This document shows positions 27,421 through 43,399 of a DNA stretch of 64,000 nucleotides, in pieces. The first letter of the stretch is position 1; every line of letters starts with the position of its first letter. Source of the stretch: Scylla paramamosain (Eukaryota; Arthropoda; Malacostraca; Decapoda; Portunidae); contig NC_087185.1 in NCBI RefSeq assembly GCF_035594125.1, positions 14,161,664 through 14,225,663 of the forward strand, given 5' to 3'. The notes beneath the pieces are model-generated. The model had not been told where the DNA came from, did not search any database, and saw nothing but the letters and a program-made list of their open reading frames with translations. The translations under genes were made by a program, and so were the position numbers.

Positions 27421-27709
27421 GATGACTGACTGATCTAATGAATGAATTAAGTTGCATATAAATGAAAAAAGGGGTGAATGCAGCAATATTTCCTTCACAC
27501 ACAAGAAAATAGTTTGTTTTACTTGTGAAAATATCCAATTACGACACGCAAAACGATGAAACACTGATAAAATAAAATAAAATAAAATAAAAAAAGAGCA
27601 AATCTACAGGATTACGCATATAAAAAAAAAAGACAAGGTAATTTACAGAATGAAAAAATAACTTGCATTTTTATATCAATTAACCTGAAAACGAGTACAT
27701 ACATAGTAC

Positions 27710-27712
<3 letters not shown>
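27421..27712. other. AT-rich spacer
   Basis: Includes (AAAAT)4 near 27571; no gene. Confidence 0.5.

Positions 27713-27778
<66 letters not shown>
27713..27778. repeat. (AC)n microsatellite
   Basis: Perfect tract of about 65 bp. Confidence 0.97.
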
Positions 27779-27779
<1 letters not shown>

Positions 27780-28330
27780 ATCAACACGATAACGACAAAA
27801 TATCACATGAAAGCGACACTGCAATGCTAACACGCACGAACTCCCCCTTGCGCCAATGTAAACGAACCCAATTTTTTCAGACTGGCTGGAAACACGCCCC
27901 AAACCCGCACCCACGAGGCACCGGCGCCCACACCAGGCCTTCCCCGCCCCAGCCCCATCAGGCATACGGGCACGCACAGCTCAGGGGACTCTTTTCCAGC
28001 TTACTTCTTTTACATGTCCACACTCTCTCCGGCAATAAAGGTAATGGGGGTTACAGAAATGGGAAAACTCGAGACAAACTTTGAGGGTCGTGATGAGGCT
28101 CTGCGCTGCTGCCATCCTTCCATCTACCTCTCGTGGAATTTTAATTAAGCTTATGGTAATCTGAGGGCAGGTTATTAGACGAGCCATCAAGCTACACCCC
28201 CTCACCCACCTGCCCACCCGACCAACCCACTCACCCCTCCCCTCTAGCCCTCCACACACACACAGAGGATGAAGAAAGGCAAGGAGAGGGGCCATCCAAA
28301 CAAACATTTCCGTGGGTAACTGAGAATAAA
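27779..28330. other. GC-richer unique segment
   Basis: Plus strand: TTTTTTCAG acceptor-like word at about 27880 followed by a long open frame rich in Pro/His; minus strand also open. Neither resembles a known family, so no exon is called. Confidence 0.4.
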
Positions 28331-28709
28331 GGCAAAAGGGGTGTTTTTAATGGTGGGGAGCAGTTTGAGAGGACAAAGAGCATATCTGAAGAGGAAGGTT
28401 TTTTAGGATGAAAAGATCATGGAAGAGAGCTGTAGGAGGAGGAGTGGGGGGAGGATGACTATTATAAAAAGGTACAATGAAGGAGGAAAGACAGAACGAA
28501 AGGATTAAGGAGCAAAGGGAAGGTAGAAAAAAAGGGAGCAGCATGAAGGAAAAGAGAATATTAGATAAAATGGAGGAACTCAAACTACAAACGAGGACTG
28601 AGAGGGAATTAATTTGAGACTCCAGACAACTTCACCACAGGACCGAAGCAACACGACGCAGGAAACGACTCGGGGTAACAATCTCACCGTTGTCGTTGTC
28701 GTTCTGCGG

Positions 28710-28713
<4 letters not shown>
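28331..28713. other. Purine-rich spacer
   Basis: GGAAGG/GGAGGA words; no gene. Confidence 0.5.

Positions 28714-28793
<80 letters not shown>
28714..28793. repeat. (TC)40 microsatellite
   Basis: Perfect 80-bp tract. Confidence 0.97.
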
Positions 28794-28797
<4 letters not shown>

Positions 28798-28866
28798 TTC
28801 TGTGTATAACATGTAATTTTCAAGGAACATTAGAAAATATTGCAATCCGATGTAATCAATGCGAAG

Positions 28867-29044
<178 letters not shown>

Positions 29045-29095
29045 GGTTCGTTAAAAAAAAAAAGGAAAATATAACTTACCACACATATACTGACT

Positions 29096-29096
<1 letters not shown>

Positions 29097-29153
<57 letters not shown>
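29097..29153. repeat. (AC)n microsatellite, complementary to the GT tract
   Basis: 57 bp perfect; lies 53 bp after the GT-derived region, forming an inverted GT/AC pair. Confidence 0.97.
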
Positions 29154-29156
<3 letters not shown>

Positions 29157-29429
29157 CGTCAATAATTCTCAGAAATCATACTAAATATTTATCTACGAAA
29201 ATATATCCATAAATTCAAGTCATCTCTCCCTCTCCCTCCCTCCCTCCGTCTCTCTCTCTCTCTCTCAAGCACTCCAAGGGACGCGGTTCCAGATACACAG
29301 CGGGATAAGAAGCTGCCTGACGGTACTTGTGAAGGATTAGGGTTCTCGAAGATCACTCAAGCCCACCTCTCCAGTCCTCTCCAGTCAATTAAATGTGGAA
29401 GGCTAAAGAGAACACGAAGGTGAGGAGGA

Positions 29430-30440
29430 GACACACGCGAGGACATGAGCACGGTAAGAAGTGGCAACAGACAAGGTAAGAGGATGAAAAATTACTTACA
29501 ACGAGCAGGTGAGAGAGAGAGAGAAAGAGAGAGAGAGAGAATATAATCACAAGAGGGAGGGGAATCAGAAGGTAAAGAGTGGTAAGGGAAATGAACACGA
29601 ACATAAGTACAGGGAAAAGTGGCAACAAACAAGCTAGTTATGAAAAATGAGTGAAAAAAATGAGTGAAAACGAGCAGGTGAGGGACCAAGAATATAAACA
29701 CGATAGGGAGGGGAGTCAAGCTAAAGAAATGGGGTCGGAGATGAACACGAGGACACGACCGCGGGGAAAAGTGGCAACAGAAAAAGGGAAGAGGATAAAA
29801 AATATGTAACACGAGCAGGAAAGACACGAGAATATAAACACAAGAGGGAGGGAAATCAGGAGCTAAAGAATAATATCGATGTACACGAAGACGCAAGCAA
29901 GTGGCAGCACACACTTTAAAAAGGATAAAAAGTGAGTGAGAACGAGGAAAAGAGAAAATATAAACATGAGTGGAAACAGAAGGTAGAGAATAAAAACAAC
30001 GAAAGCGAATAGGAGATGCACACGAGGACACCAACACGGGAGAAATGGTAAGACACTCAAAAAGGATAAAAGTGAATAATAACGACCAGCAGACAAGAAC
30101 ATGAATAAAAGAGACTGGAAGCTAAATACTGATAAAAAAAAAAAAAGCGAGTAAGAGATGCACACGAGGACATGGGCACAGTAAAAAAAAAATGATTGGG
30201 AATGAGATAGACAAGAACATGATCACGAGAGTGGAAACAGAAGCTAAAAAAAAGAAAAAGAAAATTATATAAAAAACAAAAAAACAGCGTGAGGGTGAAT
30301 AGAAGAAGCAAACGAGGACATTTACACGATAATAAGCGGAAGCAGAGGAGGTAAATATTATATGAACGATAACTATAAGATACAGATGATGGCAATGGCA
30401 AGACGAGCAAATGGATGCGATAGTAAGGAAAATTGGATTA
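29430..30440. repeat. ~145-bp diverged tandem array, about seven units
   Basis: CACGAGGACATGAGCACGG-like anchors recur at about 29438, 29590, 29745, 29885, 30020, 30160 and 30310, each followed by AAGTGGCAACAGA..., AGGATAAAAAATGAG, GAGCAGGTGAGAGA and GAATATAAACACRAGAG. Tyr/Ser/Phe minus-strand frames are not genes. Confidence 0.85.
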
Positions 30441-30880
30441 AAGTAAAGGAAAAACTATAAACACAGACACACACAACAGAAAATGACAAAACTAGGAAGA
30501 AAAAGCCTGACTTCAAATATCAGGTAAAACCAAAGAATAATGGGAAATAAAATTGCAAAAAGTATATTCAGAAAAGATGAAGGATAACTTAAAAAATAAG
30601 AAAGATGAAATGGGCAAGATTTTAGAAAGTGACACAATATAAAGAAAATTATGGAAACGGAAGCTAAAAGAGAAGGTATAATGAGAAAAAGATAATAAGT
30701 CTTAAAACAAACAGGAGAAAATTTATATAACTTTGCTATGGCAAAAAAAAGTAGAAAAATTAAAGAAAAACGCAAAAAAAGAAATAAAACGTCAAACACA
30801 TAAAAGAAAAGAAGATAGAAAGAATGGATGAATGAAAAACGAATAGTAAAGAAAATAAAGAAAAAATCGATAAGACGAAC

Positions 30881-30883
<3 letters not shown>
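30441..30883. other. A-rich spacer
   Basis: A/G-rich plus strand, no gene. Confidence 0.5.

Positions 30884-30944
<61 letters not shown>
30884..30944. repeat. (AG)n microsatellite
   Basis: Perfect 61-bp tract. Confidence 0.97.
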
Positions 30945-30946
<2 letters not shown>

Positions 30947-31151
30947 CGAAAACGGAGAAGAGAAAGCAAAACAAAATACACGAAAAAAACAATAACAGAA
31001 GGAAAAATGATAAAAGAAAGAAGAAAGACAATACGAATATTAAATAAGAAAACGTAAAAGAAAAATATAAAAAATAAATAATACGAAAAATCGGGAACAA
31101 ATAACAATGACGAACAAAAAATATACAGAAAAGGAAAAAAGTGAGAAAAGC

Positions 31152-31153
<2 letters not shown>

Positions 31154-31245
<92 letters not shown>
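31154..31245. repeat. (TA)46 microsatellite
   Basis: Perfect 92-bp alternating AT tract, the only long one in the window; self-complementary, so able to extrude a cruciform. Confidence 0.97.
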
Positions 31246-31247
<2 letters not shown>

Positions 31248-31549
31248 CAAAAATATAAGAAGGGTTATACCAAGAAAATATGAGAGAAGAGAGAAGAGGT
31301 GGAAGGAGGAGAGGAGGCGAGCGAGGTGTTGAAAGATGTATGTTTAGACGGAAGGTAAAAGGAGGAGGAAGAGAAGGAAGAATAGTCAATAAGGATGAGG
31401 CCAAAGAGAGGCAAGGGAAAAGGAAGGAAAAGAGGACGGAGAGAGGAAGAAGGGATGAATAATAATGTGAAATGTATACGCGAAGAAAAAAATGTATATA
31501 AAAGAAAGGTGTGAAATTAAAGGAGAAATGAGAGAGAATAAGAAAAAGG

Positions 31550-32280
31550 ATGAAAAATTAAATGACTGACGTCTTATGGGGAAAAGAGTGAGAAAGGAAA
31601 AGTAAAACACAAAAGATGAAGAAAAATACAAACAAGGAAGAACGAGTGAAGATTAAAAATAACAGAAAATGGTGAAAAAATTAAATGGTATGCGAAAATC
31701 ATGACACAATAAGAAAGAAAAAGAAAGGAAGAGAAGAGAAAAGATGAAAAATAACAATGAGCAAAATGGAGTTGAGAAAAATGGACAAAATGGTGGAAAA
31801 AAACTAAATGGCTGAATTAGTAATGGTGCAAAAATTAAAAGGTAAAGTGTTTATGTGTATATGATAGGAAAATAAGGAAAAGAGAAAAGAAAGGAAGAAA
31901 ACGTGAATAGCAAGTGTGAGTATAAACAAAGAGTGAAAACTAAGAGAAAATGGTAAAATTAAATGGCTGAATGGGTTGTATGGGTAAACGATGTGAAAAT
32001 AAGAAAGAAAGGGGGAAAAGAGAGGAGGAAAAGATGGAACAGGACAATGAGAGTAGGAAAAGAAGAATGCAAGTGAGTATAAACGAGGAGTGGAAAAAAT
32101 AAATGAATGAATGAATTGTATGCATAAATGATGCGAAAATAAGAAAGGAAGAGTGAAAAGAGAGGAGGAAAAGATGAAACAACAAAAGCGAGCATAAACA
32201 AGGAGTGAAAAGATGAGAGAAAAACGGTCAAAAATTAAATGGCTGAATTGGTAAAGTGTTAAAGGGAAAATGGCAAAAAG
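31550..32280. repeat. ~135-bp diverged tandem array, about six units
   Basis: GAAAAATTAAATGGCTGAAT...GTATGSRTAAAYGATG...GAAAATAAGAAAGRAAG recurs at about 31555, 31672, 31795, 31955, 32090 and 32228. Confidence 0.85.
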
Positions 32281-32429
32281 AGCGAGAGAGGAAGACGAGG
32301 AGGAACTTGAATAGGAAGTGAGGGGAAAGAACCGAAGACAAATGAGACGGTGAGAGGTGGACGTTTAAACGCTTTGAGGAAACTGAGGAGGAGGGAAATG
32401 TGGAGACCTGAAAAAAAGGATGAAAAAAA

Positions 32430-32493
<64 letters not shown>
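32430..32493. repeat. (CA)n microsatellite
   Basis: Perfect tract of about 63 bp. Confidence 0.97.
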
Positions 32494-32495
<2 letters not shown>

Positions 32496-32589
32496 TATAT
32501 ATGGAAAGACAAAGCGACAAAGTTAAAAAGGACGGAAAGGGAGACAGAAATAAGGAGAATACATCGTGACAAGACAGAGAATTGAGAGA

Positions 32590-32850
32590 CCAAGACAGAC
32601 AGAGGTACGGTAAAGCTGCAGAGACGGTGAATGTGACAGAGAAGCAGAGGAGAACCTACAGCAAAACAGAAGACATCATTCGGAATAACGGAAAGATAAT
32701 TACCGAAACAACGAAATCGAAGAAGAAAGAGTTACGAGAAACCAACAGAGAAGGTGATTGTGACAGAAGCAAAGATAACCCACAGCAAGACAGAGACATA
32801 ATACGGAATAATAGAAAAAAAATAACCAAACAAAAGACACAAAGTTGACT
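32590..32850. repeat. ~118-bp tandem duplication, two units
   Basis: GTGAATGTGACAGA...CCTACAGCAAAACAGAAGACATCATTCGGAATAA (split here by drift) is repeated as GTGATTGTGACAGA...CCCACAGCAAGACAGAGACATAATACGGAATAA. Unit 2 begins near 32750. Confidence 0.85.
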
Positions 32851-33299
32851 GACTGGTCGATTCTGTTTAATGCGCCGCAACACAGCGGTCATAAGGCACC
32901 GCGGGAAAGCGACTAACATGGTAAGTGAAAATACTGATATTAAAAAATTGTTCTATGGTAAAACATTAAAAATCAATAAAAATCTGAATATATAAAAGTA
33001 AATGCGACAAATCAGCAAAAAGTGAAGGGCTACTAATTGGGAGGGTTACTGTTTGAATGTATTAACTTCAAAAGAGGGACTACTGACCCTAACTGACCCA
33101 GAATAGTACATCTGGCGTTGCTCGACTCGTACACAGAGACAATACAAAAAAATACAGATAACTAATACACAGTAACAGGCGAGATGGTATACAGATGCTG
33201 GCTCACAAACAAATGTATCCAATAAAATATACAAAAGAGTATAAACTGAGACAACACTATAAAAAAACGTAGCATGAGACATACAGACAGGCTCAAGCA
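32851..33299. other. Unique spacer
   Basis: Mixed composition; ACAGACAGGCTC-type words only; no gene. Confidence 0.5.
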
Positions 33300-34045
<746 letters not shown>

Positions 34046-34285
34046 ATGCATTATACCATTCTACACTCGCCGCTAACTCGAAGGCTAAGTGAAAATTTGA
34101 TTAGTTCCCCACGAGGAAATGAAAAAGGTTGCACCACCAACACCATCGCAGCGGCTCCTGACCCCAGAAACCACGATAACAGCATTACCGGCCCAGCGAG
34201 CTTGATTCCATTACAAAACCATCAAATATACCTCCTCACACGTGCTGGAGCAACACACACACCCGTAACTCAATGAAGTGAAGGC

Positions 34286-34660
34286 AAAGACTGCCCTCAA
34301 CATTCATTATAGACCTCCTTGTTAAAAATGTGTACCACGTGTTATTTTATAATCTGATAACTGAAGGGAAGAAATGTCTGAAAATTTCTTCTATTCCTGC
34401 TTGTTGATAATATGCAGCACGCGTTACTTGTATTTGTAATTCGATAAAAGAATGGGAAGGTATAGCTGCTAAACTCCTATCTTTGCTTGTTAAAAATGTG
34501 TATCACGAGCTATTTCTAATTTGGTAAAGTGAAGAGAAGTAATGCCTCAAAATTCCTTATATACATGCTTGTTGAGAATGTAACACTGGTAGACTTGTAA
34601 CTCAATAAATTTGCAAGTGAAAATTACTCCATTACTCCTCCTCCCTTGTATTTCTTCTCA
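34286..34660. repeat. ~84-bp tandem array, four units
   Basis: CTTGTTAAAAATGTGTAYCACG anchors start at about 34318, 34403, 34487 and 34569, giving periods of 85, 84 and 82 bp. Each is followed by TTATTTSTAATYTGATAA and AATGCCTSAAAATTYCTTAT-like sequence. Confidence 0.85.
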
Positions 34661-35735
<1,075 letters not shown>

Positions 35736-35896
35736 TGCGTGTGTCAGAATGAGTGAATGGCAGCGTGAGTGAGAAAAAGAAGAGTTAATGTAAGTCAAAT
35801 ATAGAACAAACAAATGCACGAACCAATTCTTTTTTTCAAATTGGGATGGAAATAATTACTGTAGCTACAAAAAAAAAATGAATTGCTAGTTGTGCG

Positions 35897-35950
35897 ACTA
35901 CTACTACTACTACTACTACTAACAGCAAACATAGTAGTAGTAGTAGTAGT
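35897..35950. repeat. (ACT)8 - (AGT)6 hairpin-forming inverted repeat
   Basis: (ACT)8 at 35897-35920, a 12-nt spacer AACAGCAAACAT, then (AGT)6 at 35933-35950. The arms are exact complements over 18 bp. Confidence 0.95.
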
Positions 35951-36081
35951 AAATTGAGAGGATCAAGTTAAAATTTTTTTTTGCAAAAAAAAAATAAAAT
36001 AAATAAAATAAAATAAAATACATAAATAAATCAAATTAAATAACATCTGAGAATCCTTCATACCGAGTCCCTGCTGTCGCT

Positions 36082-36117
36082 GAGGAGGAGGAGGAGGAGG
36101 AGGAGGAGGAGGAGGAG
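36082..36117. repeat. (AGG)12 microsatellite
   Basis: Perfect 36-bp tract. Confidence 0.97.
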
Positions 36118-36152
36118 CTTTACTTCCAGCAGAAACAGCGAGGAAAGAGAAA

Positions 36153-36446
<294 letters not shown>

Positions 36447-36539
36447 CTGGAGAAAGGAACGTGCTGGAGGAGAGGGGAAAGAGGAGTAGCTAAAAGAGAA
36501 AAAAAAAAGAGGGAGTGAGCGAGAGCGAGGGAGTGAGCG

Positions 36540-37760
<1,221 letters not shown>

Positions 37761-37816
37761 TACGTATACAGACATAAAACCAGTGATAGACAGACCGATA
37801 GACAGAGACAAGACAG

Positions 37817-37817
37817 T

Positions 37818-37853
<36 letters not shown>

Positions 37854-37883
37854 CACAGACAGACACACAGACGCACAGACACA
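37817..37883. repeat. (CAGA)n microsatellite with variants
   Basis: Nine CAGA units then CACACAGACAGA variants. Confidence 0.95.
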
Positions 37884-37963
37884 CAAACGAAGGGGAGAAA
37901 CAAGAAATATCTGGTTACAAAAATAAATAAAACATGACGTCAAGAGAGAGATAAGGTCAAAAC

Positions 37964-38148
<185 letters not shown>

Positions 38149-38260
38149 TAACTTTCTCTATCCCTACACACAATACAACCTCTTTGGTAGACTTCTAATG
38201 AACCAGGCCAGAACATCTGAAAGATCCTGTTATGAGGAACACAATGGCGACCTCAGATAA

Positions 38261-38367
38261 CAATAGATAGATAGATAGACAGATAGATAGATAGATAGAC
38301 ATAGATAAAATAAATAAATAGGTCAATAAATGAAATATGATACCATGCAAAATTTAACACAATAGCA

Positions 38368-38418
<51 letters not shown>

Positions 38419-38470
38419 TAGATATTACAAAAATAGGTAAATATTTATAATGATACCAGGCAAAAATTGA
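38261..38470. repeat. ~109-bp duplication containing (GATA)n
   Basis: Two units: AGCAATAGATAGATAG-type (GATA)n (38265-38300 and 38370-38417) followed by ATAGGTMAATA and TGATACCAKGCAAAA. The SSR was duplicated or re-expanded within the unit. Confidence 0.85.
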
Positions 38471-38697
38471 AGGCTTATCAGAGTACAGCCAAAATGTCAA
38501 AACAATAATAAATAAATAAATGACTTCACTGGTATTTTCACGGTGGATGAAGAAAAGAAGGTTTGGTTATCTGGTTTAGTTATCTTGTCTGTCCTCGCCA
38601 TGCACGCTACAGATATTAACAGATACGGGATAAACATGTTACCGATTCTTTTTACATCCGTCAAGGCAACTGATCAGGGACTACTGACATTAATAGA

Positions 38698-38910
38698 TTG
38701 ATAAATGAATGAATAAATAATAATAGACAAACCGTAAAAAGCCTAGAAATTGTTCCTCCCATATAGGTTGGTGGATAAATGAATAAATGAGAACAGATGA
38801 ACCGCAAAATCCACTTAATTGTTCCTCCCAGATAGACAGGTGAATAAATGAGTAAATGAGAACCGATGAACCGCAAAAGCAACGAAATTATTCCTCACAG
38901 ATACGCTGCG
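38698..38910. repeat. ~70-bp tandem array, three units
   Basis: TGGATAAATGAATAAATGAG, GATGAACCGCAAAA and AATTGTTCCTCCCAGATAG recur three times. Confidence 0.9.
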
Positions 38911-39262
38911 TGGAAAAGACTTCAAAATCAGGATGGATAATTAATTTCTTGTGGCGTTTTAATATTATTCAGCGCTGTACAGTCACGGCCAAAAGCTTGT
39001 TCACGTACCGTATTCTTTTTCACTAATTTAACCGTTTCATCTCGACCGTAAGTCCTCCGCTGTGCTGCCTGTCACTTTACAAACCCTGAGAAGTGAATGG
39101 TTCCAAGATCAGAGGACGTTAGACTGAGGGAAGAGCTAAACACAGTGAAAGTGAGAGTGTCAGGTTACAAGACTTCTGGCCGCGAGTGTACCTCCATTCA
39201 GAACGTGCTACCTTGATCCTTTGTATTCCACCAATGACAGTCACTAATCAGGCCACTGTGTG
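38911..39262. other. Unique spacer
   Basis: Mixed composition, no gene recognised. Confidence 0.5.
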
Positions 39263-39316
39263 ATGTATGTATGTATGTATGTATGTATGTATGTATGTAT
39301 GTATGTATGTATGTAT
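39263..39316. repeat. (ATGT)n microsatellite
   Basis: About 13 perfect units. Confidence 0.97.
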
Positions 39317-39859
39317 TGTTAGGAATGTCTTGTGTATTTTTTTTTTTTTATTGTTTTCTGATTTGGTGTTTATTAACTCTTTCACTGCTATTTGACATTT
39401 CCTTAATCACTGACCACTGTGAGGTATTTCTTCTACAACCACCTCCAAACAATGTATTGGCTTCAAAACTTCAAAATATAGTCATCTAATCCCTTTCTTT
39501 CTTCTATAGGCTTATAAAACTTTCTTACATTTAGTATCGAGAATTGTTGGACATCGTAGAGAAAGGGTTAATGTGTTTATCTTCACTTTTGGTGTTTATC
39601 AATGTGTTACTGTTCCTTGTTTTAATGTTTTGATAGTTATGTTTTGCTGTTTAACGTCTCTTTGTGGACCATAAACGTATAAATAATCGTGCTACATTTC
39701 ATCAAGTTAATTTGTTAGTTGCTCTGTAATAGTTTGTTTGTACTAGTAAAACCAAGTAATTTGTGGTCAATAAACATTTATCCGTCTGTCCTTGTTCAGC
39801 GTTTTCTTTCTCAGCATTACCTGTGTGTAGTGGTTCACGTTATCCTTGCTTTGCACCTC
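39317..39859. other. T-rich spacer
   Basis: No coding evidence; TGTGTTACTGTTCC- and TTGTGGWCMATAAAC-like words repeat (about 39665 and 39760), suggesting further degraded duplication. Confidence 0.5.
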
Positions 39860-40370
39860 CACTGTAATCGTTATGTTTTCATTACTTATATTCTATCACT
39901 ACTGCTCCCTACGGCGTTGTGATGTGCGCTCAATACATTTTTTTTTTTCCAGTGTTTGTATGGGCTGATTCTGCACGTGCTCTCTTCATTATTTACATTC
40001 TATCTCTGCTATTCCTTATGATGTGTAGTGCGGGCTTTTAATTGTACTGGCTGATTCTGTACGTGCTCTCTTCATTACTTATATTCTTCACTGCTATTCC
40101 ATGTGGCGCTGTGTAGTGTGCGTTAAATACATAATTATTTTTATTGCTTATATGGAGTGATTCTTGTTAGCACTTCCACTGTTAACATTACTTATGCCAC
40201 TATTCCGTATTCATGCCATTTCATAGTGTACACTCAATATTTTCTCTACTTTCATTACTTGTTATACAAATTACCTTTCTTTAATACCTTCAGTTCCCAC
40301 GTGTTATATTGTTACTTGTATTCTATCACCGTTATTCTACACTCATGACATATAATGAATGTTAACATCT
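39860..40370. repeat. ~100-115-bp diverged tandem array, about five units
   Basis: TTCATTACTTATATTCTATC, CACTGCTATTCCNTATG and GTAGTGTGCRCTMAATAC recur near 39875, 39985, 40070, 40185 and 40310. Confidence 0.8.
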
Positions 40371-41035
40371 TCCTTATGTTATCTTGTCACGTCCTTTTTT
40401 TATTGTGTTATCAGTCTTCCTTAAATTACACCACAGTTCAATAATGAAGACGTTGGTTTCCGGGTGCTCAGCGTGTTATTCCATCTCCGTCGTTTGCTTT
40501 GAATTGCTTGTCTTACCTTCCTTCCCACAGTCACTGCCTCTTTTATTCTTCATTTATGTACTTGGTATGTTCTGTAAGCCCCACAATGTAAAAACTGGCC
40601 AATTATTTACAGTGAAAGAGTGGCATATTTTTTTTTTTCCACCCAGAGTCGCATTGCCTTATGAACACTCTGCATGCCACGATGAATAATAGAATGGACG
40701 TAAATAATTGAACGCATCTAAAAATACTCATTCATAGTCACACGTAACTACCGGGAACAGGCAGCGAGTTACAGTAAAATAAAAGAAACAGGAACACATG
40801 TAAAATAAAACAGTAGTAAAGAAATAAAATAGATAAAATAATAGTAATAAAGTAACAAAGAAACGGTAACAAAGTAGTAAACAAAGAGGGACTTCTAAAT
40901 TAACAGAAAGATGCCTTAGTAAGATAACAGATAATGGAATATTGACTCGAGAGAGGGACTGTAATAATACAACACAACTACTGGAGAAAATACAGTGCTA
41001 TAGAAATAATAATTAAAAAAAAAAAACTACTCGCT
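40371..41035. other. Unique then A-rich sequence
   Basis: A 101-codon plus frame (40,384-40,689) has no recognised domain and no splice context. 40,780-41,030 holds AGTAATAAAGTAACAAAG short repeats. Confidence 0.4.
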
Positions 41036-41420
41036 GCTATCAAGATCTAGCGCTACAAAATAAGGAGCTAAATATAATAAAAATCACTACAAAAAAGGGG
41101 AAACAAAAAAAAACATACAACAATCGCACTATAAACGAAACTTTAAAAACTACACAAAATACACGAGAGGAAAGAAAGAAACAGCTGCTACAAAATAAGG
41201 ACCTCAAAATAATAATAAAATCACACACACAAAAGAAAAGGGGGGAACAAAAACACAAAAAACACAACAATCGAACTACAAACAAAATTCTTAAAAGATA
41301 CACAAAATACATACGAGAAGGAATAAACAACCGCTACAAAATAAGATCTCAAATGATTAAGAAAAAAAAACGGGGAAAAAAACAAAAAAAAACAACAATT
41401 AACCGAAAAAAATGAGGGAA
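41036..41420. repeat. ~143-bp tandem array, about 2.6 units
   Basis: GCTACAAAATAAGGASCTMAA, ACAACAATCGMACTA and ACACAAAATACAYRAGAG recur at about 41050, 41185 and 41330. Confidence 0.9.
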
Positions 41421-41734
41421 AAAAACACCTTGTAAAACGCCTGGAAATAATTACAATGCCATTCGGTTAAATCCAGCCGGAAAAGCTATCAAACTTTGCC
41501 CGCGGAGTTGACCCCACATCGCCAGTGGGTCGAGGTTACAAGTTCTTCCCCAGTTTTAAAAGCTACTAGTAATTGAAGCGGCAGGGAGGCTGGCAGGGAA
41601 AGACACGTCCGTATTATTAGTAGCGATAAGAAAAATTAAATGGATGCTTCTGTCACGATGCAAGACAAAGGGAGTGAGGAGTGATTGTGTAAGTTACGTG
41701 CGCTTGTGTATGAGAGACAATGAGGGTGAGAAAC
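41421..41734. other. Unique spacer
   Basis: Mixed composition; no gene. Confidence 0.5.
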
Positions 41735-41945
41735 TACAGGAGTGTTTGGGACTGTTTGGGAGTGCGTGGGTGTAAGGAGTGTGTATCTTTAGGAGTGTCT
41801 TCTGGAAGTGTTTTGGTGTGTTCGGGTGTGTTTGGGAAAGTGGCGGTATTTGGCAGAGTGGAATGTGTTTGAGAGTGTTTGGGGAAGTGACGTAGTGTTT
41901 GCCAAAGTGGAGTATGTCAGGAGTGTGTATGCGAGTGTTTTTGAA
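41735..41945. repeat. GTGTTTGGGA minisatellite-like region
   Basis: GAGTGTTTGGGA, GTGTTTGGGAAAGTG, GAGTGTTTGGGGAAGTG and AGGAGTGTGTATC words recur at irregular spacing. Confidence 0.75.
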
Positions 41946-41977
41946 GTGAAACGCCGGTGTGGAGTAGGGAGTGGAAC

Positions 41978-42250
41978 GGAAATTATGAAAAGGAAAAGGT
42001 TACGGAATGATACGAGGAAAGTGTGAAGATACGGTCGAGAAATGGGAGGAACAGTGTAGAATATATAAGAAGTATAAGGAAGTAGAGATGAGACCGAGAA
42101 ATTATAAAAGGGAAAGGTTAAAAATTGATGAGAGGAAAGTGTAAAGATGCGGTGGAGGAATGGGAGGTTATGAAAAGGAGTGAGGAAGAGTGAAGAATAT
42201 ATAAGAAATAAAGATAAAGTAGTAGAAATGAGGCCGAGAAACTGAAGTGA
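41978..42250. repeat. ~118-bp tandem duplication
   Basis: GAAATTATRAAARGGAAAGGTTA at 41978 and about 42098, then GAGGAAAGTGTRAAGATRCGG and AATATATAAGAARTA. The minus-strand frame of 270 codons over 41,789-42,601 reads this repeat and G/T-rich DNA and is not a gene. Confidence 0.85.
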
Positions 42251-42804
42251 GGTAGACATGACACAAGTACGGTGTTGTAAGGCAGAAGGAAACTGATACA
42301 GCGGGATTTTGTAACTTATGAGGTTAAGAAAAGAGAAGATATCTGAAAAAAATACGAGAGGTGCACACTGAAGGTGAGCGGAAAAGTAGAATTGAAAATA
42401 AGCGATAGACCAAGAAAAAAAAATAGCTGGAGTGAGGAGGGAGCGCAATTTGAGAAACGAAAGTGAAGGGACAGGATGAGGGGAAAGGGTGAGGTGGAAG
42501 CCTGCGGAATGAAAGTAGACGTGCGGGGTGACGTGAGTGGAATGTGTAAACAGTACGTGGCGCGGAGGAAATGAAAGTGAAAATAAAGGGCACAGCTCCA
42601 TGAGGCGGGAAGGACCGAGTTGTTGGTCCGAATAGCACCAAGTATACGGAATGTGTAATCAGAGCATGACTGGGAGAGCATTACAGGTCAAATAAAGTAG
42701 TCCTTTGTGAAGACAGACGGACTTATGAAGGGGAAGGAAAAGGGTCAAATAAGTCCATATAAGGAGGGAAAGACAGTGTCTGAAATTACTTCATATTTTT
42801 CCTT
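42251..42804. other. Purine-rich spacer
   Basis: No gene recognised; overlapping open minus frames have no family signature. Confidence 0.5.
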
Positions 42805-43140
42805 TTAACGTAACCTAACCACGAGTCTTCGGATTCAGAGGCTTGAGACAAAATTGAAGTGAAAAAGAACGCAGTCACAAAAGAGGCAAAAAGAAGTACT
42901 ATTTTTCTTTGAGTGATAGCTTCACCTAACGTAACCTAACCATACGAGTCTTCAGATTCAGAACCTTGAGATAAAAATGAAGTGAAAACAATGACCGCAG
43001 TTAAATAAGACAAAACGAAATAGTATTTTTTGAGTGATAACCTAACTACACGAGTCTTCGGATTCAGAGCCGTGAGACAAAATTGAGGTGAAAACAAAGA
43101 ACGCAATTAAACAAGGAGACGAAACAAAATTATATCCGCA
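42805..43140. repeat. ~115-bp diverged tandem array, three units
   Basis: CGAGTCTTCGGATTCAGAG anchors at about 42822, 42948 and 43051, then GAGACAAAATTGAAGTGAAAA and TTTGAGTGATARC; units begin with TAACCTAACYA. Confidence 0.9.
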
Positions 43141-43399
43141 AAGTACTACATAATTTTCGTTTATCGACTGGCATCACAAGCACGTACATTTCCAGCATCA
43201 CCACCTCACCTCACCTCACCAGAACCAGGCCGCATCACCGCCGATGCTGGCCAAGCACTGATACGTAATACCAATTCACCAGTGACCAGCTCGCGATTCC
43301 CTCTCACCATACTCATCCCTCACTTCACTGCCACTCACAGTCCTTTCACTGCCTCATCAACACACACACGCACATACACACCCCATCAAAGCACCTGTA

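Noticed and set aside
41789..42601. 270-codon minus frame
   Set aside because: Spans a minisatellite and a 118-bp tandem repeat; no family signature, no splice context.
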